Shown: positions 27,577 to 37,409 of the stretch, piece after piece
How the letters are laid out: every line of letters begins with the position of its first letter
Numbering within the stretch: the first letter of the stretch is position 1
Translations under genes and position numbers: made by a program
Assembly: GCA_963825555.1 (NCBI GenBank)
Contig: CAWGTZ010000015.1
Coordinates: 248,001-312,000, forward strand
Source of the DNA: JAGVSR01 sp963825555
GTDB taxonomy: Bacteria; Pseudomonadota; Alphaproteobacteria; Rhizobiales; Hyphomicrobiaceae
DNA length: 64,000 nucleotides
Direction: 5' to 3'
Notes under the pieces: generated by a model
What the model was told of the DNA's origin: nothing
The model's database searches: none
Seen by the model: only the letters and a program-made list of their open reading frames with translations

Positions 27577-30345
27577 ATGGATACGACCCATTTCCGCGCC
27601 GCGCCCTACTTCGATCCCCTGGCTCTCCGGGTGGAATTGACGGCGCTGTTCAATGCCCACGGTACCGCATCCGAAGCGCGGCCCGCCATACTGGATCGCT
27701 GCAAGGCGCTGGTGAAGACAGCGCTGGACGAAGCCCGCGTCCAGCTGGAAGCCGACGGCAAGGGTCGCAAGTGTGCCCACGGCTTGGCGCGGTTCCAGGA
27801 CGAGCTGATCGCACTTCTCTACGACTATACCGTTGCGCATGTTTATCGCGCCACCAATCCATCGGACGCCGAACGCATGGCGATCGTGGCCACGGGCGGG
27901 TATGGGCGCGGTCTGCTCGCGCCTGGTTCGGACATCGATATCCTGTTTCTGCTGCCCTACAAGCAGACCCCGTGGGGCGAGAGCGTGGCCGAATACCTGC
28001 TCTATATGTTGTGGGATCTGGGCTTCAAGGTCGGTCATGCCACGCGCACTGTCGAGCAGTGTCTGAAGATGGCCAACCAGGATATGACCATCCGCACGGC
28101 GTTACTCGATATCTGGCTGATTCACGGTGACGGACAACTGTTCGAAGAACTGACCGACCGGCTGCGGGCGGAAGTGTTTGCAGGCACCGCGCGCACTTTT
28201 ATCGACGCCAAGATGGCAGAGCGCGACGAGCGCCATCGCCGGGCGGGTGAGAGCCGCTACAAGGTTGAGCCGAACGTGAAGGACGGCAAGGGCGGCCTGC
28301 GCGACCTGCACACCCTGCACTGGCTGTCGAAGTACCTCTACGGCCAGGAGGTCGGCCCGGAATTGGTTGAAGCCCGCATCTTCACCCGCGAGGAATACAA
28401 TACATTCCGACGCTCGGAGGATTTCCTCTGGAGCGTCCGCTGTCACTTGCACTTCCTGACCGGCCGGGCGGAAGAAAGACTGAGCTTCGAATTGCAGCCC
28501 CAGATGGCAGAGCGCCTCGGCTACCGCAAGCAGGCCGGGCAGCGTCCGGTCGAGCGCTTCATGCGCCACTACTTCCTGGTTGCCAAGGATGTGGGCGATT
28601 TGACCACGATCCTGTGTGCGGCACTGGAGATGCAGCAGGCTAAAACGGCGCCGGGTCTTGGCGGGTTGCTCGGGCGAACGAGTTGGAAGACACGCCGGCA
28701 GGTACGCCAGCACACCGATTTCCGCATCGACAACGACCGGCTGAACGTGGCCGATCCGGAGGTGTTTAAGCGCGATCCGGTGAACCTCGTCCGCTATTTC
28801 GCGCAGGCGAAGTCGACGAACACCTTTCTGCACCCGGATGCTATCCGCCTGCTCCGGCGCTCGCGGCGCCTCATAGACGACACGCTTCGCAACGATCCGG
28901 AGGCGAACCGGATCTTTCTCGATCTGCTGACCTCGCGCTCGAATCCCGAGGGCACGCTGCGACGCATGAACGAGGCTGGCGTTCTCGGGCGCTTCATCCC
29001 CGACTTCGGCCACGTTGTGGCGATGATGCAATTCAACATGTACCACCACTATACGGTCGACGAGCATCTTCTGAAGACCGTCGGCATGCTGGCCGACATC
29101 GAGCACGGTGATGTTGAGAACGACCTGCCGCTGTCGAGCCGGATCATCAAATCGATTCAAAATCGGCGGGCGCTCTATGTGGCGGCATTTCTGCACGACA
29201 TCGGCAAGGGCCGGCCGGAGGATCATTCCATCGTCGGTGCTGAGATCGCACGGCAGCTCTGTCCACGCCTCGGCCTGACGGCAGCTGAGACCGAGACCGT
29301 AGTCTGGCTGATCGAGCAGCATCTGACGATGAGCAATATCGCGCAGAGCCGCGATATTTCCGATCCCAAGACTGCGCGCGATTTTGCCGATGTGGTGCAG
29401 AGCCCGGAGCGTCTGAAGCTACTGACGCTCCTTACGGTGGCAGATATCCGCGCCGTCGGTCCTGGTGTGTGGAATGGATGGAAGGGACAACTTATCCGCA
29501 CGCTGTACCACGAGACGGAGCCGCTGGTCGCCGGCGGACACACGCAGGTGGAGCGTCGCCATCGAATCGAAGAAGCCAAAGAAAATCTATTCGCGGCCTT
29601 GGCCGATTGGCCGCGCAGCGAGGTGGAGCGCTTTGTAGAGCGGCACTATCCCGATTACTGGCTGCGGACGGATACGGACAAGCAGGTCTACCACGCACGT
29701 CTCATCCACCGTGCCGAGAAGGAGGGCCGCAAGCTAATCGCGGATGCCACGACGGATGCCTTCACCGCCATCACGGAACTGACTGTCTTCGCCCCCAACC
29801 ATCCGCGCCTGCTCGCTCTGTTCGCCGGTGCCTGTGCGGCGAATAGCGCGAATATCGTTGGCGCACACATTACAACGACACGGGACGGATTTGCGCTCGA
29901 TACGTTCCTTCTGGCCCGGGAGTTTGCGCAGGACGAGGACGAAGAGCGCCGTGCGGTCCGCATCGGTGAGACCATCGACAAATTGCTCAAGGGCGAGGTG
30001 CGATTGAAGACGCTGCTGGCGCGACGCCGCCCTGCAACAAGCCGGCTGGAAGCCTTCACCGTGTCGCCCGAGGTCGTCATCGATAACAGCCTCTCGGACC
30101 GGTTCACCGTCATAGAAGTGGCCGGCCGCGACCGCAACGGTCTGCTCTACGATTTGACAAGCACGCTTTCCGACTTGTCTCTCGACATCGCATCGGCGCA
30201 CATCACGACCTTCGGCGAAAAGGCCGTCGACGTGTTCTATGTGACCGATCTCACGGGAAAGAAGCTCGAGAACGCGATGCGCCAGAGATCCATCCGTCAG
30301 AGGCTCACCACGGTGCTGACCGATCAACAGGAGCAGGCAACGTGA
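27577..30345 (+). CDS. glnD: [Protein-PII] uridylyltransferase / uridylyl-removing enzyme GlnD
   Basis: 922 residues. GlnD reads glutamine levels and adds or removes UMP on PII proteins, setting nitrogen metabolism. Domain order is complete: nucleotidyltransferase with GGYGRGLLAPGSDIDILFL (about 108-126), a helical linker with VKDGKGGLRDLHTL, an HD hydrolase domain with FLHDIGKGRPEDHS (about 530-543), and two C-terminal ACT domains (about 735-810 and 845-915) that sense glutamine. The ATG start has only a weak ribosome site. It is the first gene of the glnD-murJ-trpS run. Confidence 0.97.
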   Translation: MDTTHFRAAPYFDPLALRVELTALFNAHGTASEARPAILDRCKALVKTALDEARVQLEADGKGRKCAHGLARFQDELIALLYDYTVAHVYRATNPSDAERMAIVATGGYGRGLLAPGSDIDILFLLPYKQTPWGESVAEYLLYMLWDLGFKVGHATRTVEQCLKMANQDMTIRTALLDIWLIHGDGQLFEELTDRLRAEVFAGTARTFIDAKMAERDERHRRAGESRYKVEPNVKDGKGGLRDLHTLHWLSKYLYGQEVGPELVEARIFTREEYNTFRRSEDFLWSVRCHLHFLTGRAEERLSFELQPQMAERLGYRKQAGQRPVERFMRHYFLVAKDVGDLTTILCAALEMQQAKTAPGLGGLLGRTSWKTRRQVRQHTDFRIDNDRLNVADPEVFKRDPVNLVRYFAQAKSTNTFLHPDAIRLLRRSRRLIDDTLRNDPEANRIFLDLLTSRSNPEGTLRRMNEAGVLGRFIPDFGHVVAMMQFNMYHHYTVDEHLLKTVGMLADIEHGDVENDLPLSSRIIKSIQNRRALYVAAFLHDIGKGRPEDHSIVGAEIARQLCPRLGLTAAETETVVWLIEQHLTMSNIAQSRDISDPKTARDFADVVQSPERLKLLTLLTVADIRAVGPGVWNGWKGQLIRTLYHETEPLVAGGHTQVERRHRIEEAKENLFAALADWPRSEVERFVERHYPDYWLRTDTDKQVYHARLIHRAEKEGRKLIADATTDAFTAITELTVFAPNHPRLLALFAGACAANSANIVGAHITTTRDGFALDTFLLAREFAQDEDEERRAVRIGETIDKLLKGEVRLKTLLARRRPATSRLEAFTVSPEVVIDNSLSDRFTVIEVAGRDRNGLLYDLTSTLSDLSLDIASAHITTFGEKAVDVFYVTDLTGKKLENAMRQRSIRQRLTTVLTDQQEQAT

Positions 30346-30466
30346 TGCTTGCTGAATGGCCTGCCCGGTTCACCGTGCATCAAAGAAACGGCAGGCGCCA
30401 AAGCATTCTGCGCGCGCTGGCGGACTGCTCCCTCCCCGTCGCGAACTTCACCGGGCGGATCTACAC

Positions 30467-32044
30467 ATGAAGCTCTACCGCGCCTTTGCAACCGTCGGTG
30501 GCCTGACGCTGCTGAGCCGCGTGCTCGGGTTTCTGCGCGATATCCTGGCCGCAGCCGTGCTCGGAACGGGCCCGGTGGCCGACGCATTCTACGTGGCTTT
30601 CCGCTTCCCGAACCTCTTCCGGCGTCTTTTCGGCGAAGGGGCCTTCAACTCCGCATTCGTTCCGCTCTTTGCCTCGAAATACGAGGGAGATGGGCCGCAT
30701 GTCGCGCGCGGTTTCGCCTCCGAGGCGATGTCGGGCTTGACCTTCATCCTTATCGTTTTGTCGGCGGCCGCCATGCTCGGCATGCCGTGGTTCATGTATC
30801 TCCTGGCGCCGGGCTTTGCCGATACGCCGGAGAAGTTCGAACTGGCCGTGCGCCTCACGCAGATCACGTTTCCCTATCTGCTTTGCATGTCGCTTGTGGC
30901 GCTCATGTCGGGCGTTCTCAATACGATGGGCAAGTTCGTGGAGAGTTCATCGGTCTCGATCGTGCTGAACACGGTGCTTACGATCGCGATGCTCATCACC
31001 ATCTGGCTCGACCTTAACGGGGACCCGGCGGCGGGCTACATCCAGGCCTGGGGCGTCTTCGTGGCGGGCGTTCTTCAACTCGGGCTTCTCATGTGGGGCC
31101 TGAAGCGCAACGGCTTGACGCTCAGGCTCCAGAGGCCCCGATGGTCGGACGATATGAAGAAGCTCGTGTCGCTAGGCATCCCTGGCGTGATCGCGGGCGG
31201 AATCACGCAGGTCAATATCGCAATCGGAACCGTGATCGCCTCGATGCAGGACGGTGCCGTTTCGCACCTCTACTATGCCGATCGCCTCTACGAGTTGCCG
31301 CTCGCCATCGTGGGTATCGCCATAGGCGTAGTGCTCTTGCCGGATGTCTCGCGCCATCTGCGCGCCGGCAACCATGTAGCGGTGATGGATAGCCAGAACC
31401 GCTCGCTTGAGTTCGCGATGTTACTGACCCTTCCGGCAGCGGTCGCACTTTTCGCTATCCCAACCGAAATCGTGCGCGTTCTGTTCGAGCGCGGGGCGTT
31501 CACAGCGGAGGACACGCCCTACACGGCGGAGGCTTTGCGAATCTTTGCGCTGGGCCTGCCCGCGTTCGTCCTGATCAAGGTCTTCTCGCCGGCATTCTTC
31601 GCCCGCCAGGACACCAAGACGCCAATGCGGTTCGCCGCCTGGAGCCTCACGGCGAACACGATCGGCTCGGTCGCCCTATTCTTCTTGTTCCGCCATCTGG
31701 GCTGGATGCCGCATCTGGGCATTGCGGTTGCCACCTCCCTTGGGGGGTGGATGAACGCGCTCCTCCTCTACCGGGGGCTCAAGTCGCACGAGCACTTCGA
31801 GGGCGATGTGCGGCTGAAACGTGCTTTGCCGCGAATTGTCGTGTCGGCCGTGATTATGGGGGTCGTGCTCTACTTCGCGGCAAGGGGGCTCGATCCCTGG
31901 CTGTTGGAGGCGCAGGGACTCCTGGTGCGCTTCTCAGCCCTGGCGGTGCTGATTGGAGCCGGAATAGTGTCCTACTTTGCCGCCGCTCACCTAACCGGGG
32001 CCGCAACGCTCGGGCAGCTCCGGGCGGTCTTGAAGCGGACCTAG
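30467..32044 (+). CDS. murJ: Lipid II flippase MurJ
   Basis: 525 residues from ATG 30467, with 14 predicted membrane helices. It should flip lipid II to the outer face of the inner membrane for peptidoglycan synthesis. Family marks are LTLLSRVLGFLRDIL, ADAFYVAFRFPNLFRRLFGEGAFN in the first two helices and ALGLPAFVLIKVFSPAFFAR later. It begins 121 bp after glnD. The open frame extends upstream to 30356, but nothing there resembles the family. Confidence 0.96.
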   Translation: MKLYRAFATVGGLTLLSRVLGFLRDILAAAVLGTGPVADAFYVAFRFPNLFRRLFGEGAFNSAFVPLFASKYEGDGPHVARGFASEAMSGLTFILIVLSAAAMLGMPWFMYLLAPGFADTPEKFELAVRLTQITFPYLLCMSLVALMSGVLNTMGKFVESSSVSIVLNTVLTIAMLITIWLDLNGDPAAGYIQAWGVFVAGVLQLGLLMWGLKRNGLTLRLQRPRWSDDMKKLVSLGIPGVIAGGITQVNIAIGTVIASMQDGAVSHLYYADRLYELPLAIVGIAIGVVLLPDVSRHLRAGNHVAVMDSQNRSLEFAMLLTLPAAVALFAIPTEIVRVLFERGAFTAEDTPYTAEALRIFALGLPAFVLIKVFSPAFFARQDTKTPMRFAAWSLTANTIGSVALFFLFRHLGWMPHLGIAVATSLGGWMNALLLYRGLKSHEHFEGDVRLKRALPRIVVSAVIMGVVLYFAARGLDPWLLEAQGLLVRFSALAVLIGAGIVSYFAAAHLTGAATLGQLRAVLKRT

Positions 32045-32202
32045 CCGGCCAGCGGCTCCCGTTTCGAGGCCTATACCACAGCGCTGCCGGGGACTTGCCT
32101 CGCAGCGCCGCGCGGGCCATAACCCGCGCCGCAGCGCTCCGACCGGCGCGCTCGGCCTTTTGCGCGGCGAAACTCAGCAGCGCAGCTAGACGGAAAACAG
32201 CA

Positions 32203-33240
32203 ATGGCATTCACGACACGCGTCTTCTCCGGCATGCAGCCCACCGGCAGCCTGCACCTGGGTAACTACCTGGGAGCCATGGTCAACTGGATCCGCATGCA
32301 GGACGAACACGAGTGCATTTACTGCGTCGTCGATTTGCATGCGATCACAGTCTGGCAGGATCCGGCGGAACTGCGCGCTGCAATCCGCGGTGTGACGGCG
32401 GCCTACATCGCTGCGGGGCTCGATCCCAAGAAGAGCATCCTCTTCAATCAAAGCCAGGTGCCCGAACATGCGGAGCTGGCCTGGGTGTTCAACTGCATCG
32501 CCCGGCTTGGCTGGCTCAACCGCATGACGCAGTTCAAGGAGAAGGCCGGCAAGGATCGTGAGAACGCGTCTGTCGGCCTGTATGCCTATCCAAACCTCAT
32601 GGCCGCCGACATTCTCGTCTATCGCGCGACACATGTTCCGGTCGGCGAGGACCAGAAGCAGCATCTGGAACTCGCACGCGACATAGCTCAGAAATTCAAC
32701 AGCGACTTCCGTAGCGAGATTGAAGCCCACGGGTACGTGGACGGCATCTTCTTTCCGCAACCCGAGCCGGTCATTACGGGACCGGCAACCCGCGTTATGA
32801 GCCTGCGTGACGGCACGAAGAAGATGTCGAAGTCTGACCCGTCCGACCTGTCGCGTATCAACCTTACGGATGATGCCGACACGGTGGCACGCAAGATCCA
32901 AAAGGCAAAAACCGACCCCGAGCCGCTGCCCGCCGACGCGAAAGGGTTCGAGGGGCGTCCGGAAGCCGAAAACCTTGTGGGCATCTATGCGGCGCTGGCC
33001 GGGAAGACAGTGGAGGAGGTTCTGACGGATTTCGGGGGCCAGCAGTTCTCGACTTTCAAAAAGTCGCTGGCGGAGGTCGCCACCGAAATTCTGGGCAAGA
33101 TCGGCGGCGAAGCCAAGCGCCTTGCGGCCGACCCAGGCTACATCGACAGCGTGCTCGCGGATGGTTCGGCGCGAGCCCGGGCAATTGCCACGCCGATCAT
33201 GAATGACGTGAAGGATATCGTGGGGCTCCTGCGGTCGTAA
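32203..33240 (+). CDS. trpS: Tryptophanyl-tRNA synthetase
   Basis: 345 residues, a class I synthetase charging tRNA-Trp. The HIGH-type motif is TGSLHLGNYLGA (about 13-24), and the KMSKS motif is complete (TKKMSKSDPSD). QSQVPEHAELAWVFNC and GEDQKQHLELARDIA are conserved in the family. The start is ATG 32203, with only a weak purine stretch upstream. The upstream part of this open frame overlaps murJ and is not coding. Confidence 0.97.
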   Translation: MAFTTRVFSGMQPTGSLHLGNYLGAMVNWIRMQDEHECIYCVVDLHAITVWQDPAELRAAIRGVTAAYIAAGLDPKKSILFNQSQVPEHAELAWVFNCIARLGWLNRMTQFKEKAGKDRENASVGLYAYPNLMAADILVYRATHVPVGEDQKQHLELARDIAQKFNSDFRSEIEAHGYVDGIFFPQPEPVITGPATRVMSLRDGTKKMSKSDPSDLSRINLTDDADTVARKIQKAKTDPEPLPADAKGFEGRPEAENLVGIYAALAGKTVEEVLTDFGGQQFSTFKKSLAEVATEILGKIGGEAKRLAADPGYIDSVLADGSARARAIATPIMNDVKDIVGLLRS

Positions 33241-33327
33241 GGACTTGCCGGCCAGGGTACTTTCGATCTGCCGTCAACCCCATTTCCTGGCTTCCCGTGC
33301 CTCTTCCTTCATGGCAGCATCCCGCTC

Positions 33328-33840
33328 ATGCCGACGACAAAGAAACGCCGCTCTTTCGAGGCGGGCCACGCCCGCAAGTTCCTGCTCGTCGTCGACGATA
33401 GCCAGGAGGTCGAAAGCGCGCTCTATTACGCAGCGAGCCGCATCCTGAGATCGTCCGGCTCACTTGTGATGCTCTACGTGATCGAACCGCAGGAATTCCA
33501 GCACTGGGTGGGTGTGCGGCAAGTTCAGCTCGAGGAGGAGACGAACAAGGCTCGGGCGCTGTTCCGTCTGTTCCGGCGCAAGTTGCATAATGTCGGCTTC
33601 GAGAACATTGCGGTGGAAGAAGTCGTGCGCGAGGGCAGCAACAAGGCCGAGACACTCCTGCGCCTTATCGAAGAGGACGAGGATATCGCCATCCTGGTGC
33701 TGGGTGCTTCGACCGACCCGAAAGGTCCCGGCCCTCTCGTCTCTTCGCTGGCCGCAGGCAAGGTCGCCGGGACGTTTCCGATCCCCATCACCATCGTTCC
33801 GGGAAATCTGGCCCTTGAGGACATCCTGAGCCTGGCCTGA
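33328..33840 (+). CDS. Universal stress protein (UspA) family
   Basis: 170 residues with a single Usp domain. KFLLVVDDSQEVESALYYAAS forms the first strand and helix, VMLYVIEP the second strand, and the C-terminal loop is LVLGASTDPKGPGPLVS, then ITIVPGNL. The usual ATP-binding G-x2-G-x9-G-S/T pattern is imperfect, so nucleotide binding is uncertain. It follows trpS by 87 bp and precedes nifU, a common alphaproteobacterial order. Its role is probably in stress adaptation. Confidence 0.9.
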   Translation: MPTTKKRRSFEAGHARKFLLVVDDSQEVESALYYAASRILRSSGSLVMLYVIEPQEFQHWVGVRQVQLEEETNKARALFRLFRRKLHNVGFENIAVEEVVREGSNKAETLLRLIEEDEDIAILVLGASTDPKGPGPLVSSLAAGKVAGTFPIPITIVPGNLALEDILSLA

Positions 33841-33996
33841 GCCCGGTTGGACCCCCGGCGGCTCCGTTGTCACAGGTCCGTGAGGGCCTCGACTTTGGGG
33901 AGTTCAGGCCCTATATCTTGGAAAGATTCTAAGTTTGATACCCGGAGGCGGCTCGCCGCGCCGGGGAAACAGGAACCCGAACAGGGGAAGACCGAT

Positions 33997-34545
33997 ATGT
34001 TCATCCAGACGGAAGCGACCCCCAATCCGGTGACGCTGAAGTTCATTCCGGGAAAGCCGGTGCTCTCCAGCGGAACGGCCGAATACCGCTCCAAATCGGA
34101 GGCTGATACCTCTCCGCTCGCCCGGCGCCTGTTCGAGATCGACGGCGTGACCGGTGTGTTCCTGGGCTCCGACTTCATCTCGGTCACCAAGTCGGACACG
34201 GAATGGCAGCACCTGAAGCCCATGGTCCTGGGCGCGATCATGGAGCATTACATGTCGGGCGCGGCGGCGGCCGACGGCGCCAACGACGAGGCGGTCGAGA
34301 ACTACGATCCCGCCGACTCAGAGGTCGTGAGCACCATCAAGGAGTTGCTTGAGACTCGCGTCCGCCCGGCTGTGGCTCAGGATGGCGGCGACATCACTTT
34401 TGCAGGCTTCCGCGATGGCGTCGTCTACTTACACATGCGCGGTGCCTGCTCGGGCTGCCCGAGTTCAACCGCCACGCTGCGCCACGGCATCGAGAACCTC
34501 TTGAAGCATTTTTGTCCCGAGGTTCAGGAAGTGCAGGCGGCCTAA
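33997..34545 (+). CDS. NifU-like Fe-S scaffold protein (Nfu type)
   Basis: 182 residues from ATG 33997, with AGGGGAAG just upstream. The N-terminal Nfu domain begins FIQTEATPNPVTLKFIPG. The C-terminal NifU domain (about 105-178) has VRPAVAQDGGDITF and the cluster-binding pair CSGCPSS. It assembles or carries [4Fe-4S] clusters and hands them to client enzymes such as the radical-SAM protein MiaB, encoded 3 kb downstream. A terminator follows. Confidence 0.95.
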   Translation: MFIQTEATPNPVTLKFIPGKPVLSSGTAEYRSKSEADTSPLARRLFEIDGVTGVFLGSDFISVTKSDTEWQHLKPMVLGAIMEHYMSGAAAADGANDEAVENYDPADSEVVSTIKELLETRVRPAVAQDGGDITFAGFRDGVVYLHMRGACSGCPSSTATLRHGIENLLKHFCPEVQEVQAA

Positions 34546-34596
34546 GGTCCAACCGACCCGGCGATCCGTTCAATCAACGAAAGCTCGGATAGAGCG

Positions 34597-34627
34597 AACC
34601 CCGCCGCCTCCTGCCGCGGGGTTTTCT
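34597..34627 (+). terminator. Intrinsic terminator after nifU
   Basis: AACCCCGC (34597-34604) pairs with GCGGGGTT (34616-34623) around an 11-base loop, and the T-rich run TTTTCT follows. It separates nifU from the nitroreductase-like gene, whose start is 45 bp further on. Confidence 0.8.
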
Positions 34628-34671
34628 CTGCGTGGAGCCTCGCTGAAAACGCAGCTGCCAAGGAGATTGCT

Positions 34672-35262
34672 ATGACCGCCCGCCTCGACGCCCCGGCTCT
34701 CGCTCAGCTCTTCACCGAAGCCCGAACACACAATGCGTGGCAGGATAAGCAGGTTTCGGATGCCCTTCTGCGTGATCTCGTCGAGCTGATGCGCTGGGCG
34801 CCGACAAGCGCCAACACGAGCCCCGCCCGGATCGTGTTCGTGAAATCGCCCGAGGCCAAGGCGCGCCTGAAGCCGCTTCTGATGGAGGGCAACATAGAGA
34901 AGACCATGGCCGCGCCGGTGACCGCCATCATCGGTCATGATCTGGAGTTCTACGAGCACCTCCCGCGCCTCTTCCCTCACGCCGATGCCCGCAGCTGGTT
35001 CGTCGGCAAACCAGATTTTATCGCCACGTCGGCATTCCGCAACGGGACCCTACAGGGCGGTTATTTCATTCTTGCGGCGCGCGCGCTCGGCCTCGATTGC
35101 GGGCCCATGTCGGGCTTCGACAACGCGGGCGTAGATGCTGAGTTCTTCGCCGGAAAGAACATCAAGTCGAACTTCCTGTGCAATCTCGGCTACGGGGACC
35201 CACAGGGGCTTCATCCCCGTTCGCCCCGCTTTGATTTCGAGGATATCGCGCGGATCGAATAG
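34672..35262 (+). CDS. Nitroreductase-family protein, RutE/malonic semialdehyde reductase-like
   Basis: 196 residues with the FMN-dependent nitroreductase fold. MRWAPTSANTSPARIVFV, SAFRNGTLQGGYFILAARALGLDCGPMSGFD and NFLCNLGYGDP match the RutE subgroup, which reduces malonic semialdehyde to 3-hydroxypropionate in uracil breakdown. No other rut gene is present, so the substrate here may differ. The ATG has a strong AAGGAG ribosome site 6 nt upstream. Confidence 0.9.
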   Translation: MTARLDAPALAQLFTEARTHNAWQDKQVSDALLRDLVELMRWAPTSANTSPARIVFVKSPEAKARLKPLLMEGNIEKTMAAPVTAIIGHDLEFYEHLPRLFPHADARSWFVGKPDFIATSAFRNGTLQGGYFILAARALGLDCGPMSGFDNAGVDAEFFAGKNIKSNFLCNLGYGDPQGLHPRSPRFDFEDIARIE

Positions 35263-35334
35263 GCCGCCGGCGCGACGGGTTGGCCCGGTTTTGGGCTAGT
35301 AAACCGTCATGGTCCGCGTGTAGTCTTTCTGGCG

Positions 35335-36039
35335 ATGAATGTACTAGGTTTTGACACTTGCTTCGGCGCTCTCAGCGTCGCTGTGGGACTCGGGCTTGGC
35401 GAGCCGGGTGCGCGCGTGCTGGAGCGTTGCGAGCCCATGGCGACTGGCCATGCGGAGCGTCTCCTGCCGTTGATCGCGGACCTGCTGGATGAGGCCGGGA
35501 TCTCTCTGGAGCGCGTGGACCGAATTGCGGTGACGTGCGGGCCGGGCTCCTTTACCGGAACGCGGATTTCGGTTGCCGCAGCACGGGCGTTCCGTCTTGC
35601 GCTGCAGATTCCGGTCGTGACGTTTACGAGTCTCGAGGCGATCACGTTGCATCCCGGCATCGGGGATGTCGCCTCTGATGAGGATCTTGCTATAGCCGTC
35701 GATGCACATCGCAGTGAGGCCTACGTGCAGGTTTTCGACGGCGCGACGCGCACAGCGCTGTGTCCACCGCAGATCGTGCCAGTGGCGGATTTCGCATCGA
35801 TCGGGCGGGGACGACGTCTGGTCGTAGCGGGAACTGCGGCAGAGGCCGTTGTGGCCGCCGTGGCCGCGACCGGGGGCTCGGCACGAGCTCGCGATGGTAT
35901 CCTGTTCCCGGCCATGGGCGCCGCAGTGGCCCGTGCGGCCGGCCGTGTTCCGGCAGAGGGGCCTGTCCAGCCACTGTATCTGAGGCCGCCTGATGCCAAG
36001 CCCCAGGAAGGAAAATCATTGGCGAGGGCGCTTGCATGA
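35335..36039 (+). CDS. tsaB: tRNA threonylcarbamoyladenosine biosynthesis protein TsaB
   Basis: 234 residues, an ASKHA-fold protein that pairs with TsaD and helps make t6A37 in tRNAs reading ANN codons. MNVLGFDTCFGALSVAV is the N-terminal strand, and GHAERLLPLIADLLDEAG and VTCGPGSFTGTRI are the family marks. Its stop overlaps the rimI start (ATGA), so the two genes are translationally coupled. Confidence 0.95.
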   Translation: MNVLGFDTCFGALSVAVGLGLGEPGARVLERCEPMATGHAERLLPLIADLLDEAGISLERVDRIAVTCGPGSFTGTRISVAAARAFRLALQIPVVTFTSLEAITLHPGIGDVASDEDLAIAVDAHRSEAYVQVFDGATRTALCPPQIVPVADFASIGRGRRLVVAGTAAEAVVAAVAATGGSARARDGILFPAMGAAVARAAGRVPAEGPVQPLYLRPPDAKPQEGKSLARALA

Positions 36040-36527
36040 GCGGTGATCAGCATGTGATCGACGGCAAGTGCGTGAGCCTTTTGTGGGCAGGGCCCGATCG
36101 CGCCGCCGACATTGCCCAACTGCACGCTCAACTCTTCGATCCACCGTGGGACGAAGCCAGCGTCAAGCGGGCGCTCGATCATCCGGCGGCCACATCGTTC
36201 GTGGCGACGCTGGGACAGCCTACTGACGTCGTCGGCTTCATCATTGGTCAGCTCGCCGCCGACGAAGCGGAAATACTAAGCGTGGGTGTCAGCGCCCCAT
36301 ACCAGCGGCAGGGGGTGGGCCGCCTTCTGGTGGAAGGGTTGACGCGTGCGCTCCTGCGCGCCGATATCCGGCGCCTTTTCCTGGAGGTGGCGGACGATAA
36401 CGTGGCCGCTCTCGGGCTGTACGGTCGGCTCGGCTTCGAGCCGACGGGGCGGCGCAAGGGCTATTACGGCCGCACGGGTGGCCCTGCCGTCGATGCCGTG
36501 ACGATGGCCCGCTCTCTCACGATGTAG
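36036..36527 (+). CDS. rimI: Ribosomal protein bS18 alanine N-acetyltransferase RimI
   Basis: 163 residues, a GNAT acetyltransferase. The acetyl-CoA motif is SAPYQRQGVGRLLVEGL (about 88-104), and LFLEVADDNVAALGLYGRLGFEPTGRRKGYY contains the RimI-specific EV-x-x-x-N and YG-x-x-GF elements. It may acetylate the N-terminus of ribosomal protein S18 or other proteins. Its start overlaps the tsaB stop by four bases, and only 6 bp separate it from plsC. Confidence 0.93.
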   Translation: MSGDQHVIDGKCVSLLWAGPDRAADIAQLHAQLFDPPWDEASVKRALDHPAATSFVATLGQPTDVVGFIIGQLAADEAEILSVGVSAPYQRQGVGRLLVEGLTRALLRADIRRLFLEVADDNVAALGLYGRLGFEPTGRRKGYYGRTGGPAVDAVTMARSLTM

Positions 36528-36533
36528 CACCGT

Positions 36534-37409
36534 ATGGGACGACTTCGTGCTGCCGGTGTTCTGACCGGCTTCCTTGGACTGACACTGCCCCTGATGCCGG
36601 TCCAGGCGCTGCTTTTGAGGCTGGCACCGGCTGCTGCCCGTCGCTTGCCGCACTGGTATCATCGCCGCGTGTGCCGGATCATGGGCATTCGCCTTCAAGT
36701 CGAAGGCGCGGTCGAAGCTGACTGCCCGACCCTGCTCGTTTCCAATCATACGTCCTGGCTCGATATCCCTGTGCTCTCGGCTGTAGCGCCCGTCTCGTTC
36801 GTGGCCAAGAAGGAAGTGGGCGGCTGGCCCTTCGTATCCTCCCTCGCGCGATTGCAGCGTACGGTATTTGTGGATCGTCAGCGGCGTACGGCCGTGGGCG
36901 AAACTGCCGGCGAAATCACAAGCCGTCTGGCTCAGGGGGATGCGATTATTCTGTTTGCAGAAGGCACCTCCACCGACGGCAATCGTGTGCTGCCCTTCAA
37001 GACCTCGCTATTCGCCGCCGCCAAACCGAGCGGTGAGGCTGCCAACCCAGACGAGCGCGTGGTCGTCCAGACCGTGTCGATCGTCTATGCGCGCCTTCAT
37101 GGCGTCCCGCTCGGCCGCGCCGACCGCCCGCTCGTAAGCTGGTATGGCGACATGGAAATGCAAAAGCATGCCTGGGAGCTCCTTAAGGCCGGACCGCTCG
37201 ACGTGATCGTGAAGATCGGTCCGCCGGCACCGCTGGCCGACTTCGCCGATCGCAAACAGCTGGCCGAGCGTACCGAACGCGCCGTGCGTGAAGATCTCGT
37301 GCGAACACTGAGAGCTTGGCCGTCCGACGCGCCGCTTACCGTTGCGGCGCCGCCACGTCCGTCTTCGAAATCGATCGCGCCGCGCGCTCCTACGGGCAAA
37401 TGGCGCTAA
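36534..37409 (+). CDS. plsC: 1-acyl-sn-glycerol-3-phosphate acyltransferase (PlsC family)
   Basis: 291 residues. It should acylate lysophosphatidic acid to phosphatidic acid at the inner membrane. The catalytic HX4D box is NHTSWLD (about 71-77), followed by FVAKKEVGGWPF, VDRQRR and ILFAEGTSTDGNRVLPFKTS (EGT box). One hydrophobic N-terminal helix anchors it. An OlsA role in ornithine lipid synthesis is also possible, because an OlsB-like gene occurs at 2.3 kb. The start is 6 bp after rimI. Confidence 0.93.
   Translation: MGRLRAAGVLTGFLGLTLPLMPVQALLLRLAPAAARRLPHWYHRRVCRIMGIRLQVEGAVEADCPTLLVSNHTSWLDIPVLSAVAPVSFVAKKEVGGWPFVSSLARLQRTVFVDRQRRTAVGETAGEITSRLAQGDAIILFAEGTSTDGNRVLPFKTSLFAAAKPSGEAANPDERVVVQTVSIVYARLHGVPLGRADRPLVSWYGDMEMQKHAWELLKAGPLDVIVKIGPPAPLADFADRKQLAERTERAVREDLVRTLRAWPSDAPLTVAAPPRPSSKSIAPRAPTGKWR

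Noticed and set aside
28102..29322. 406-codon open frame antisense to glnD
   Set aside because: It is a shadow of a certain gene with all GlnD domains intact on the other strand.
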